A DNA stretch of 64,000 nt from Mermis nigrescens (lineage: Eukaryota; Nematoda; Enoplea; Mermithida; Mermithidae). Both the position numbers and the translations under genes were made by a program. The DNA lies in contig JAVLUZ010000741.1 in the NCBI GenBank assembly GCA_036768485.1, positions 186,001 through 250,000 on the forward strand, given 5' to 3'. Shown here one piece after another: positions 35,451 through 46,659 of this stretch (its first letter is position 1; each line of letters begins with the position of its first letter). The notes under the pieces are model-generated. The model was given only the letters and a program-made list of their open reading frames with translations. It ran no database searches and was not told the DNA's origin.

Positions 35451-35454
35451 ACCC

Positions 35455-36570
35455 ATTATAGCATAACGCGGACGCACTTTCAGTAATTTCTGAATCAATG
35501 CAATGTTTTGACGAACAGCCAGACTGGCTGACTTGTGTTGTTTTCCCATCTGTTTAGCCTTGGAATCTTTCATACTTCTTATTTTTTATATTTTCATCGA
35601 ATAGGTTTTGATGGATTTTTTAGGTTTAAAAGTTGGGATCATTTGTAGAAGACCCCCACCGTTTTTTTGAACGTCACACAAATAAAGTGCTCTAAGTTAG
35701 TCAGTCGGATTTGATCTCGGGAACTTTAGATTTGTAGTTCGGTGCTCTCATCATCCGGCCCAAGCGGCCGACAACTCAAATAATGCGAATTATTACATAA
35801 GCGATCTTTCAAGGTATGATTCTGCACGTACGAGCCTGACATCGCCAGCGATCCTGCTTATCATTTAAATTAAGATTCATTATGTGTCCATTTCGAAACA
35901 GGCGGCCATTTGATAGAATGCCAGTTTGAAAATGTTCAAGCGCAGATGATTTATCGTTTACTCTAGACTAGCAAGGTCCAGAAGTCGCATCTTTTAGTCA
36001 TCAAATGTTATGATAGACACACGTTTAAAATATAGAAATGATTCATTGGCGTAAACAGTTTAAACTTATATTTAAACTTTAAAATCAACTTTGTAAATAA
36101 TCGTTTCAACCATTGTAGTTCGTGACTTTGGAAAAAGCGTTAGTAGTTACACGGAAAAACGGTGTGAATATCTTGTAGAAAAGGTCCAAAAGATGTACAT
36201 ATGTAGCTTAAAATGTCTTGAATGAGGTGAAGAATGGGAATACTACAAAATGCTCTCAGAAGAATTATGGCAATGAGGCTTTGTACAAGTTTTATGCACT
36301 ATTGATCGCGCTGGTATCATTGTTTCTATAACTTTAGTTTGCAATAATCTGCGAATTTATTTATGTACATAGCGTAGTAAAACTGTGTGCACGAAACTCA
36401 TAAATTTTACGTTGCATCTAAAATATTTTCCAGCTTAGTCTCTTGCAATAATAGTACAAATTGAAGTGGGTAGGTAATTGCGTGGGTAGGTAATTGCAAA
36501 ACAAAATTATTCACCGATTCGCACATTCAAATAAGCTTAATTGAATGCATTATTAAATTAAACATTATAG
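35455..36570. other. BTB intron 2, single-copy part
   Basis: No gene or known family. A 16-bp direct repeat GTGGGTAGGTAATTGC occurs twice at 36466-36498. Confidence 0.5.
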
Positions 36571-36790
36571 GCAATGAAATAGCCTTGAAATATTTGGCGT
36601 TATTCGGTCAGTACCGATTCGTCGATTTAGTCAAAATGATACTGCCTTACGTTGCTGCACTAAGCTTTCAGACTTTGTCCGAATTTCGCAACGAGGAATT
36701 AAATATCACGCCAGTGACTGAGGACCCGTGTTTTCACCCTTCGCTGTCCGAGAATTTATGGATAGCAATTTACGAAGCCAAAGCTCGAAG
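36571..36790 (+). CDS. BTB-domain protein, exon 3 (BACK-like region)
   Basis: The exon starts GC (completing glycine with the G of exon 2), then encodes NEIALKYLALFGQYRFVDLV and continues to FRNEELNITPVTEDPCFHPS and LSENLWIAIYEAKAR. It resembles the short helical segment after the BTB in animal BTB-only proteins (repeated YLALFGQY-L... helix pair). The acceptor is AACATTATAG. The likely donor is CGAAG|GTGATG at 36790, phase 2; without splicing an immediate TGA follows. Splicing to either 37525 or 37574 keeps the frame. Confidence 0.75.
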
Positions 36791-37524
36791 GTGATGACGT
36801 GCATATGCAAGTTTGAAATATCATACTCAAATTTCCAGTTATAATTGATATTACTATTATAATTACTTATAATTGCTGGTCATGTTAATTAATTATCATC
36901 GCTTCATGTCTTTCTTGATATCGAGAAACGTATATACTCAAAAGCTGTTTACATTACAAAACTTGGTCGGGCATTTGGTTTGCGTGCGAATCTATGCACA
37001 TGCACACCATTGTAGCTGCAAATATGTATAAAAATGGCAAGAAACAGATAAAAGTGGCCTAGATGATAGTTTTTGTCAAAAAAGGTGGGGGAAGTAAAAA
37101 TTTTTTTTCGACTTTTTGGGGTTTAAGGTGTATGGACCAACTTTCGACGGAGTCTCCCATCCGCCGGTCTGGAAGGATCAGTCGGAGAGCTTTCTCGAGT
37201 TAACATGGCCTCAAGAACTGGGTAAGTGTATATGCTGAAATAGCGCGAAGGTCATCGTTTATGGTTAATTTAAGCACTTGCAGAAAACATCTATCTTTAT
37301 CCATTGGTGGTCTTCATTTACCTTATTTTCCCCCAGAACTGACTAAATGCTGACATATTGCTATAATTGCATTTCTGTCAATTAACTGTCGATAAAAATT
37401 CTTATATTGCATGTCTAAATTTATTGTTCTACAGACTGTAGCAGTTATCGAAAGCTTCGCTTACGTAGATCTTGCTGTTCGTCTGCTTTTTTGGCAAAAG
37501 TACTAATTCATTTTTATCTTCTAG

Positions 37525-37554
37525 CGTTCGCGATTTGCGGTTTCATCAACTAAG
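37525..37554 (+). CDS. BTB gene, candidate 30-nt micro-exon
   Basis: A 30-nt segment between acceptor TATCTTCTAG and donor AAG|GTACTC encodes S-VRDLRFHQL-R in the frame required by both neighbours. Exon 3 ends in phase 2, this exon enters and leaves in phase 2, and the last exon enters in phase 2. Because its length is a multiple of three it could be included or skipped without changing the frame. The support is splice signals and phase only. Confidence 0.4.
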
Positions 37555-37573
37555 GTACTCGTTCCTGTTACAG

Positions 37574-37793
37574 ATTATTTCATGAATCTCGACGTCATCA
37601 TGCGAGTAAGATAGCCGTGAAGGCTGTTTGCGTTTATTGTAATTTTGGTGAGGCATTGCACTGTAACAATTGCACGAAAACTATTTGCGTCCAATGTTCT
37701 GAGAAATCGTGCCATGGATTTCATCGGAAAAGCTGTACCGCAGCGTCAACTGACTGCCTCTGTGGCTATGATTTTGATGATAAATTTTTATAG
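37574..37793 (+). CDS. BTB-domain protein, last exon with cysteine-rich cluster
   Basis: After acceptor CCTGTTACAG the frame reads LFHESRRHHASKIAVKAVCV and on to TAG at 37791, 72 codons. It contains VCVYC-N6-HCNNC-TKTI-CVQC-SEKS-CHGFH-RKS-C and finally CLCGYDF: four Cys pairs or near-pairs plus two histidines within about 50 residues, strongly suggestive of a zinc-binding module. I do not recognise the exact family; B-box, PHD-like or a lineage-specific finger are possible. Regular cysteine spacing, the correct entry phase and the stop argue for real coding. The combination BTB plus C-terminal zinc cluster is uncommon. Confidence 0.7.
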
Positions 37794-38455
37794 TTTTTAT
37801 AGCATTCAACTGTGTGATCTAATTGCTGAAGTTTGTACGTCCTGCTTGCCTATTGTACATGTCATTGAATACTTCATCCTATGAATTTAATAGGAACTGT
37901 CAGGTACATGGCCGAATTTCACATACAGTAGGTACCCGGGTTATGTAGGTTTAAAGTTAAGAAAAATTATTCAGCAGTCAAAACCCTATAGGTACATACA
38001 TAGCGTGTAACGCAGGGGTCGATCACCAGCCGGCGACTCGGGGGTAAGTGGCCCGACCTGTTCGGGGTAGCCCGGCCCTCTATGCGTGCACCTAGTGAAA
38101 CTTACCTACTTAACCCCATGAGATTAAGTACCCAGATAAAGTAACTTTCCCTGGAAGAAACCTGAAGAGGGCTCAGAGAGAATTATTATTTAACTTGTTT
38201 TGGGACCGAATTCCGGTGCTTGGAAATGTTGAGATTCCTAAGTATAGTTTAGCACAAGGACAGAACTTCAGCAGCACGGAAATTCAACCGAGCCCAACAT
38301 CGTTGATTAAATAATTAATTTTACAATATTTTTTGACAGAAAAATTATCAGATATTGAAAATACGACAGCATGGATGATACATGCTGCCGTAACCAAATT
38401 ACGCTAATATGTAAAATCAAACTGTATTTAACATGGGCGCAAAGCCCAGCCAAAG
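37794..38455. other. 3' flank of BTB gene
   Basis: No AATAAA near the stop was found. A GC-rich block at 38010-38110 is unassigned. Confidence 0.4.
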
Positions 38456-38462
38456 GCATACA

Positions 38463-38870
38463 ACCATACGTGGGCAGCAAGAAAATTCTGGGGGGGGGTG
38501 CAAGATTTTTTTGAAGGTCAAAAAATGGCCTTAAAAATGGTGGTAGGCGATAAAAGCACCATTTTCTCGGACGTTTCTCATCAAGCACTATCCATTGGCA
38601 TCAAAAAATTTGCGAAAAAAACGAAAAAAAATTTCAAAAATTGAATTCTGGGGGGGTGCATACCCCCCCCAAACCCCTCCCCCCACGCCCAGGTGTGCAT
38701 ACAACCATAGGTGGGCAGCACCGAAATTCTGGGAGGGGGTGAAAAAATTTTCAAAGGCAATCCAATGGCATCAAAAAATCGCTAAAAAAGCAAAAAAATT
38801 TCAAAATTTGAATCCTGGGGGTATTTCAACTTCTGGGGGTGCATATCCCCTCCACGCCCATGTGTGCATG
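38463..38870 (-). mobile_element. Two A-family MITEs in tandem
   Basis: CATACGTGGGCAGCAAG start at 38465; second unit GGTGGGCAGCACCG at 38711, internally deleted. Confidence 0.75.
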
Positions 38871-38873
38871 CAA

Positions 38874-39424
38874 CTATAGTCTGTTTCATTTGTCCGAGAA
38901 CTTTTTCCAGTAAATGTTTTCGGAGGCTACATTAACCCTTCTTTCTTATTTACTGTAGGTCGCTAGATCTCATTGTAGGTGTATAGTAAAGATAGGGTCT
39001 TCAATAGCATTTTTGCGACATAATTTATTCACGTCTTCCAGCAGACCAATCAACTTGCAGACAAAAATCGCGCATTCAGCTTATCCCAAGCTGACACTTT
39101 AAACACAATAGACTTGAATGTTAAGAAACGCCGCGAACTCCCGCATAGCGTCGTGGTAAAACGTCTGCTTGTCGACGGAGCAGCCGGGTTCGAATCCAGT
39201 CTGTAGCCTTTTATTTGGCGCACTCACTGTAGTTTGCCCAGCACTAATTACATGCTTAAATTAAATTTATACGTGCTGATTAGTGCATTAAAAATTCAAA
39301 GAATTTCAGCCACTCGCCCTCACTGAGCTGATTTGCCGAATTACAGTAATTCGTCTTGTTTCGCTTACTGTAGCCTTTAAAAAAATTGACTTAAAAGCTC
39401 TTGAATAAATGAAACAGACTATAG
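38874..39424. mobile_element. TIR element with CTATAGTCTGTTTCAT ends (551 bp)
   Basis: Inverted ends CTATAGTCTGTTTCAT / ATGAAACAGACTATAG. Related shorter elements lie at 39787-39959 and 55659-55830. It carries a tRNA-like segment. A TA target is possible. Confidence 0.8.
39139..39207 (+). tRNA. tRNA-like pseudogene inside TIR element
   Basis: A box TAGCGTCGTGG and B box GGTTCGAATCC are present. The anticodon stem TGCTT/GAGCA encloses loop GTCGACG with U33 and putative anticodon CGA. The T stem has only three of five pairs and no acceptor stem pairs, so it is a tRNA-derived relic, possibly a SINE head, and not a functional tRNA. Confidence 0.45.
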
Positions 39425-39546
39425 TGTGCCAGTTGGCACACAACAAACGAACGATAAAAGAAAGCTAACGGGCGAAAATACGCGTGCCCAATACGCACAA
39501 AACATATACGACGAATTCTGCAGTTACAGTCAGCCTAGCACAGGTT

Positions 39547-39785
39547 GGCCTATGGGCAGCACAAAAGCTCTGGGAGAAAGGGTGCAAGATTTTTTCAAAG
39601 GTCGAAAAATGGCCCTAAAAAATGGTGGTATGGCGAAAAAACGCCATTTTTCAACGTTTCTCATCAATTGAGCACTATCCATTGGCATCGAGCAAATTGC
39701 GAAAAAAACAAAAAATTCTCAAAAGTTGAATCCTGGGGGGAATATTTTGGTTTCTCGGGGGTTGCATACCCCAAAACCCCCCGCG
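39547..39785 (-). mobile_element. A-family MITE
   Basis: A core in reverse (CATCAATTGAGCACTATCC). Confidence 0.75.
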
Positions 39786-39786
39786 C

Positions 39787-39959
39787 TATAGTCTGTTTCA
39801 CATAACTTCGTGCATAAATTCTAAGAATTTTGTCGACAATAAGCCGAGGGTTACGTACGATAATTATATATCAGATCAATGCTATAATCGCAATCTGTCA
39901 AGTTATTGTCGGAGATGGTTTTAAAATTTATGACCGAAGTTGTGTGAAACAGAGTATAG
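39787..39959. mobile_element. Short TATAGTCTGTTTCAC element
   Basis: 173 bp; ends CTATAGTCTGTTTCAC / GTGAAACAGAGTATAG; matches 55659-55830 in reverse. Confidence 0.8.
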
Positions 39960-40251
39960 GTATGAGGCCTACTCTACGTACGGCAAAAAGGAAAAAAGAC
40001 GCACAGCGCGGAAGCTGGCGAAAGAGGCTCTCATGCTCAAGAAAATGTAATGTGAAAAGAAAAATCTTAAAGTATCGAAAATGCCGACAAAATTGCGCTC
40101 GCACGCAGTTTTAACCGAGCGCGGAAAAGGAGGCATATTAAGACGAACAAAGAAAAACGGAATGGATACACGAATATGACAATAGGCCTATGGGCAAAAG
40201 CTTACGGTAAAAGAATGCACAAACGGGATAGGCACAAATATGAGACACACA

Positions 40252-40423
40252 CAGGGGCGGATTTAAGGGGCGGCCGCCATCCCCAATTGGCCCAAAATAA
40301 GGCGCGAAATTAAGGATTTTTGAGCGATTTTCTGGTTAAAACGGCCAATTTTTCCGCCCAAGTCAGAGTTCCGCCCCTTCCTAGGGGTACCCGCCCCCCC
40401 CTTAGAAAATCCTGTATCCGCCA
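40252..40423 (+). mobile_element. G-family hAT MITE
   Basis: CAGGGGCGGATTTAAGG start, CCTGTATCCGCCA end, slightly eroded. Confidence 0.8.
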
Positions 40424-40457
40424 ACACATATAATCTTCAAGCACACGTAAGACGCAT

Positions 40458-40696
40458 ACGTGGGCAGCAAGAAAATTCTGGGGGGGTGCAAGATTTTTCA
40501 AAGGTCAAAAATGGCCTTAAAAAATGGTGGTATGGCGAAAACACCATTTTTCGACGTTTCTCATCGAGCACTATCCATTGGCATCAAAAAATTGCAGAAA
40601 TTTTAAAAACTGAATTCTGAGTGAGATATTCTGATTTCGGGGAGGGGGTATTTTAGTTTCTCGAGAGGAGTGCACACCCCCACGCTCAAGTGTGGT
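40458..40696 (-). mobile_element. A-family MITE
   Basis: CATACGTGGGCAGCAAG start and A core. Confidence 0.75.
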
Positions 40697-40699
40697 AAG

Positions 40700-41190
40700 A
40701 TGTGATAGCACGTCGCATTAAGCGCGAGTGCCATTTTTCTATCCCAGATTTTGATTGAAAATTTGTATGGGAAAGGAATGAAAATATGACAATTTTCGGG
40801 GATAGACGGTCCCGGTCGAGCCACTTTAAGCGCAATGCTTAGCGGTCGCGTACGTGCGTATGGAAATTGAGCACAAAAATGTACCTGCATCTGGTGCAAT
40901 CCGTCGTTGGTGCGTATATATCGTAACGCAAAACAGAAAGATATTCGCGTTGATCCAGCGCGACGCAACAGCGTATAGAGGACTTACGTATGTATCTACG
41001 TACCTACATATACATAGGCATCATTTGAAGTCTTACGAAACAAATCCTGAAGAATTGTCACCCGCTCTAGGTTGTTCGAAAAGGTGAATTGAAACAGAAT
41101 TCGGTCTATACTCCACTTAAGATTTGCATTTTTTGTTTTGAAGTGGTATATGTACATATAAGGCAAATTGTCTTCGAGGTACATGTAGGC
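40700..41190. other. No recognised gene
   Basis: Single-copy. A minus-strand frame at 41080-41010 (NNLERVTILQDLFRKTS) is helix-like but has no acceptor in the phase needed by the Ndc80 gene. Confidence 0.35.
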
Positions 41191-41197
41191 ATCAAGA

Positions 41198-42330
41198 CTA
41201 CACTTGAGCGTGGGGGTTCAGAAACCAAAATACCACCGAATTCAATTTGTCGCAATTTTTACGTTTTTCCGCAATTTTTTGATGCCAATGGATAGTGGTG
41301 GATGAGAAAAGTCGAAAAATGGTGTTTTTTCACCAGACCACTATTTTCAAGGTCATTTTTTCACCTTTGAAAAAATCTTGCACCACCGCAGAGCTTTGGT
41401 GCCGCCCACCTATGATCAGAACCGTACGTACATATGCAGCGACCAATTTCCAGGGGGTTTGAGTGGTAAAAATCTCAAAACAAACATGCGAAAAATTCAA
41501 TTCTGGAGGGATCTACCGGATTCTCGGGGGGGGGGGATCGGGCGTCTCAACTACACATGGGCGTGGGGGTCTGGACCACACCTGGGCGTGAAGAGGGGGG
41601 GGTTTGGGGGGCTCCCCCAGAAATTCAATTTTTGAAAAATTTTGTCGTTTTTTCCGCAATTTTTTTATGCCAATGGATAGTGCTTGCTGAGAAACGTCGA
41701 AAAATGGTGTTTTGATCGCCATACCACCACACCTGGGCGTGGGGGGGCTTGGAGGGTATTCAACCCCCAGAAACCAAAATACCCCACCCAGAAATCAAAA
41801 TATCCCCCCAGGATTCAATTTTTTGAAAATGTTTTTTCGGTTTTTTTCATAATTTTTTGATGCCAATGGATAGTGCTTGATGAGAAACGTCGAAAAATGG
41901 TATTTTTATCGCCATACCACCATTTTTAAGGCCATTTTTTGACCTTCAAAAAATCTTGCACCCCCCAGAATTTTCTTGCTGCCCACGTATGGTCTGGACC
42001 ATACCTGGGCGTGGGGAGGAGGGTTTAGGGGGAAGCCAAAATCCCCGCAGATTTCAATTTTTGAAATTTTTTCGTTTTATCCACAATTTTTTGATGCCAA
42101 TGGATAGTACTCGATGAGAAACGTTGAAAAATAGTGTCTTTTTCGCCATACCACCACTTTTAAAGCAATTTTTTACCTTTGAAAATATCTTGCACCCCAG
42201 AACTTTGGGGCCGCCCACCTATGTTCTGGACCCCCGAAATTGAATTTTCAGGAATTGTTCCCCATTGGATCCCCCCGCAGAATTTGGTAGCTGTCCATGT
42301 ATGGTCTCAGCCCCCACGCCCACGTGTGAC
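41198..42330 (+). mobile_element. Cluster of A- and B-family MITEs
   Basis: A units at about 41198-41413, 41572-41725 (partial), 41726-41992 and 41998-42222, all forward, with B units at 41405-41575 and 42225-42330. Confidence 0.75.
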
Positions 42331-42334
42331 CAGG

Positions 42335-42905
42335 ACAATAAACGCATAACGAGGATTCCCTTCATAACCTAATAGGTAGGTACTTATGTACGTAGGTATC
42401 ACATGTATACTTTGAAGAAAAATAGCACCTAAAGTTCGATTATCGGCGAGTCTATAAATCAGATGATGGGAGGAGGGAGGAACAGCCGGACTCCCATTAC
42501 CATTTGTAGTACACACTAACTATGAGAGGCCTCAATGGCATTGCCGAAGTATCTTATACAGCGCTGGTATCTTTTTCTTAAACTAATCACTACTATAAGT
42601 ACTACGTACGACTTCAAAAGGAACGGAGAATACAGCAAAAAAAGCGTTAAAATTACACACGAAACATATATACTTATGCACGTATCATACCCGCATAGCA
42701 GCGAATCAAATTACAGTCTTTACTAGAAGCAGCGGTAAAAAATAAAATAGGTTCGCGTCCATTAAAGCGTGCAACAGCGATCGGATTCTGAGGAAATCGA
42801 TGGGGTAAAATCATGAAAACCAAATTGTCAAAAATTCAACTCTACTGTTACATAACGAATTTTGGGGGTATCATTCGGGGAAGTCCAAACCCTTCATGTC
42901 TAGGT
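42335..42905. other. Mostly single-copy
   Basis: Plus-strand frame 42535-42726 is not recognisable. B-like remnant at 42780-42900. Confidence 0.35.
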
Positions 42906-42911
42906 ATGTAT

Positions 42912-43467
42912 GCACACGTGGGCAGCACCAAAATTCTGGGGGAGGGCTGCACGATTTTTCAAAGGTCAAAAAATGGCCTTTAAAATGGTGGCATGGCGAA
43001 AAAACACCATTTTTCAACGTTTCTCATCATCGGGCACTATCCATTGGCATTAAAAAATTGCGAAAAAAAACAAAAAAAAAATTTTTCAAAAATTGAATTC
43101 TGGGGGAGGGGGTATTTTGATTTCTGAGGGGTATTTTGGTTTCTCGGGGGAGGGGGTGCATACCCCAAACCACCCTCCCACGCCCAGGTATGGATGAGAC
43201 CATAGGTGGGCAGCACCAAAATTCCGGGTTAAGGGGGTGCTTGTTCAAAGGTCAAAAGAATGATCTTAAAAATGGTGGTATGGCGAAAAACACGATTTTT
43301 CAACGTTTCTCATTGAGCACTATTTATTGGCACCAAAAAATTGCGAAAGAACAAAGAAATTTAAAAAATTGAATTTTGGGGGAGGGTATTTTGGTTTCTG
43401 GGGTGAGTATTCGACCTTCTGGGGGTTGCATACCCCCAAACCCACGTCCACACCCAGGTATGGCTGA
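42912..43467 (-). mobile_element. Two A-family MITEs in tandem
   Basis: Units 42912-43196 and 43198-43467, reversed. Confidence 0.78.
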
Positions 43468-43647
43468 AACCCCGAGATCAAGATCATGTATGATGGAATG
43501 GCTAAATTAAGTATAAGGGTATGCATGTACATACATATCGAGGTCGAGTATCTTTTTAATCCTTGCGCATCAATTCTTCTTTCAACTTGGCCAATAGAGT
43601 TTTATTTTCTTCTTTATCTTTCTCAAAAGTCAATCAAAATTCATAAC

Positions 43648-44399
43648 CAATGTTTTTTTGTACGAGCCTCTTTGTACATGTATGTACAAAGATCTCCGGA
43701 AAAGTCTTTGTATGGACCGAAAATTTTTTTGCACATACATATAAGGTATAGATATGCTATTGAATGCACACATTTTTACATACTACTAGATTGGTATCTG
43801 TGACCCGCACGCTTCGCAAAAGGTGTAACTTTGTCCTAAATTCCGCTGGTTATATTAGTTCGGCCCGTAACGCCAAAATTTTCATGAGTCTCCGGTTGAA
43901 ATTACACATAAAATTCGACTCAGTAAGTTAAAATAACTTGTGTTACACAATTATAAATAATAAAGCGATTGCAATGTGTTGAGTGAATCTCACAACAGAC
44001 ATCGATTTGCTTATGAATTTAATGCAACGCAAAGATGAAAGAGTCAATTTTATCTTCAAACGGCAGAAAACAGTGCAAAGTTGTTTATTGGTTATTTTTT
44101 CTGCATAAAATCTTTATAAAACAGTAGAAATAGATGTAAAATATGCTGAAATCTGTACAAAGATGCTAAAAGATAGATTTTGGAGTGTTTAATGCCAGCG
44201 CTTGGAGCTAAATACAATGTAAATATGATATTCGGCGCCAAGCGCCTAAAATTTTTGAAATTTTGCTAAAAAATACTCAAAAAAGTGTTAAAATTTCTAT
44301 TACTTTGCCCCAAAAAGTCTTCGTACATTGTACAAAGATGTCTCCGAAAATCTTTGTACGAGCCTCAAAATCTTTGTCTCGTACAAAAAAAAAACAGTG
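43648..44399 (+). mobile_element. F-family hAT element
   Basis: 752 bp, perfect target repeat TTCATAAC (43640-43647, 44400-44407). Confidence 0.93.
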
Positions 44400-44689
44400 T
44401 TCATAACCGTGATTAATTGCGCACAATTCGGTATTACGAAATGGAATAAGGAAAAACATTGCTCTTGCTGAAACAAATAAGCCAGAAATACGAAACGATA
44501 CAATAAAAATATGAGAACACATGAAATATAAATAAATGTAACAAAAACATAAATACGGAAAAATTAAATAAAAAAGTACTGCTCTTCTGTGATTTATTTA
44601 AATGTAAATTGTACATGCAAGTGTACGGAATATACATGTAACAGCTCGAAATTTCGGGAGGATTTCTCAAGACCATTTTTACGGGGGGA

Positions 44690-44943
44690 GACCATACGTG
44701 GGCAGCAAGAAAATTCTGGGGGAGGTGGGTGCAAGATTTTTCAAAGGTCAGAAAATGGTTTTAAAAATTGTGGTATGGCGAAAAAACACTATTTTTCGAC
44801 GTTTCTCATCGAGCACTATCTATTGGCATCAAAAAATTGCGAAAAGAACGAAAAAAATTTCAGAAATTGAATTCTGGGGGGGGGTATTTTGCTTTATCGG
44901 GGGGGGGTCGCATAACCCCCAACCCCCACGTCCAGGTGTGGAA
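44690..44943 (-). mobile_element. A-family MITE
   Basis: CATACGTGGGCAGCAAG start, A core. Confidence 0.78.
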
Positions 44944-45325
44944 GAGACTAAGTGACTTCGAATTTTGGGTCAAATATCACAAAAAAACATCTAAAACGGC
45001 CAAAAAAGCGCAAGTTTTCATTAAAAAATGTGCGGCGGGGGTCAAAAATTTTTTCCGGTCTTCGAAGGATGGGGGAACGACCATCATCGGGGAGGGAATT
45101 GATTCCCTATCCTCCTCTAACATGTCTGACAAGGTACCTCAAAAGCCTGATATCTTTCGGCTACCATTTCCGACTCGACTTTCAAACACTGGTACATCTT
45201 TTCGTTCTCCAACTCGAATTGTTTCTTTTTACCTTCGTACCTTAAAAAAAGGAAAACAATTCTTCGAAAATGCATTCAGGATAAGGTTATTTCAGCAAAA
45301 TACACCAATTTTATATAATTTTATC

Positions 45326-45637
45326 CTGGCCCCTATCCAGGAGGCCAAGAGGGCGGACTAAAATAAATAATTTATTATTTGGGGAACTTCGTGAAAATAT
45401 GCAGCTCTTAAAAACTGCTCCTACCGGCGTTTTAACACGCTCAATCCGTTAACCTTACGACATTCGAATTTTTCGAGAAAAAAAATCTGCCCTACTCTAA
45501 ATAGACTGTAGAAGGTGTCATTTTTTTGTCTCGTGCTTGAGGAAGAACTTTAAAAAATACTTCATATTAGGCGCAGAGCGCCAACAATGTGATGAGTTTC
45601 TGGCAAACGGATGCAATTTTTATTTTTCCATGTATAG
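45326..45637 (+). mobile_element. P-family fragment
   Basis: CTGGCCCCTATCCAGG start, internal GGCGCAGAGCGCC; right end replaced by the palindrome that follows. Confidence 0.55.
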
Positions 45638-46040
45638 TACAGTGGTCGCCATGAAAGATGACGCGCCATCACCCTCAGAATTATAATGGATGGTGCGTCG
45701 CGAGCGCCGCGTTACGTCCATCATGCGTCATCATCTCTTTTTCTATTCAGCGCCATTAACCTCCATCATCCCTTAATCTGGCGATGCGGACGGCGCAATT
45801 TAGCTATTAATAGCGCCAACAAGGAAGCGCGCACGTGAATGCTGGCGCGCTTCCTTTTTGTTAGTGCTATTAATAGCTATATTGCGCCGTCCGCATCAAC
45901 AGATTAACGGGATGATGGAGGTTAATGGCTAGAATAGAAAAAAGAGATGATGGTGCATGATGGACGTAACGGCGCTGCGACGCACCATCCATTATAATTC
46001 TGAGGGTGATGGCGCGTCATCTTTAATGGCGACCACTGTA
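45638..46040. repeat. 403-bp near-perfect palindrome (foldback MITE)
   Basis: Starts TACAGTGGTCGCCAT and ends ATGGCGACCACTGTA. The two ~190-bp arms match almost throughout, including GCGCCGTCCGCAT and GGAAGCGCGC near the centre. TA at both ends fits a mariner-type target. Confidence 0.92.
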
Positions 46041-46091
46041 TGTATCTTACTTTTCATAATTTTTACAAGGGACAAGGGTGGGGGTGGCCGA

Positions 46092-46262
46092 CATACATGG
46101 GCGTGGGGTAGGGAATGGTCTAGGGTACACATCCCTAGCAGAAGTTGAAACAGCCCTCCCTCGCAGATTACTGTAGGTAGACCACCAGAATTCCATTTTT
46201 AGTAATGTTTTTGGCAATTTTCGGCGATTTCACCCCCAGAATTTTCTTGCTGGCCATTCATG
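46092..46262 (+). mobile_element. B-family hAT MITE
   Basis: Target repeat GTGGCCGA / GTGGCCAA. Confidence 0.88.
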
Positions 46263-46278
46263 GTGGCCAACCGTCCAC

Positions 46279-46423
46279 CATACATGGGCAACAGCCAAAT
46301 TCTAGGGAGTGGTCCGACGGGGCGAAATTGCCGAAAATAGCACCAAAAAATTCAATACTGGTAGGGGGTTCCGCCAGATTCGGGTGGAAGGATCCAGACC
46401 CCCCGACCCCAACGCCCTGTGTG
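46279..46423 (+). mobile_element. B-family hAT MITE
   Basis: Target repeat CCGTCCAC / CCCTCCAC; 16 bp right of the previous B element. Confidence 0.88.
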
Positions 46424-46508
46424 CCCTCCACCCCCTTAAATGCGGCACTGATTTTGGCTGAAGTCCTAAAAAAGCGACGCCAAAAACAGAAAGGATTGTG
46501 TAGCTAAC

Positions 46509-46639
46509 TCCTTTTCCAGTTCTTCCAGCCGTTTTTGCTTTTCGGCAATCGGCATGTTCATCAGTCGTTTATACTCTTCGCAATGTTCTTTTAGCCGTTT
46601 AAGTTCATTTTCCTTTGCGACTAATTCTGGATTTTCTCC
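46509..46639 (-). CDS. Ndc80-like: Ndc80/HEC1-like, exon i (C-terminal coiled coil)
   Basis: Read on the minus strand, this exon follows acceptor GTGATTTTAG and encodes GENPELVAKENELKRLKEHC, EEYKRLMNMPIAEKQKRLEE and LEK plus two bases. It is strongly heptad-like, rich in E/K/L/R. The donor is GA|GTTAGC, the same donor hexamer as the exon at 54138. It corresponds to the distal coiled coil of Ndc80, the part that approaches the Spc24/Spc25 junction. Reading on without splicing meets a stop within about 20 codons. The last exon or exons must lie to the left of 46.5 kb; I could not identify them. Confidence 0.7.
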
Positions 46640-46659
46640 CTAAAATCACGAACAGTCAA

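Noticed and set aside
37135..37211. Possible additional BTB exon (PTFDGVSHPPVWKDQSESFL ELTWPQEL with GTAAGT donor)
   Set aside because: The donor is good and the peptide looks coding, but its phases do not fit exon 3 or the Cys-rich exon in the required frame. It might belong to another transcript.
39830..40114. Basic Cys-rich 94-codon frame
   Set aside because: Begins inside the 173-bp TIR element and continues into unassigned sequence; no recognisable domain.
41010..41080. Minus-strand helix-like frame as the missing Ndc80 C-terminal exon
   Set aside because: Loosely Ndc80-like (NNLERVTILQDLF), but no acceptor gives the needed entry phase 2.
44768..45361. Longest open frame of the window (197 codons)
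   Set aside because: It runs through an A-family MITE and adjoining repeat sequence; the A part reproduces peptide fragments seen at every other A copy and no protein family is recognisable.
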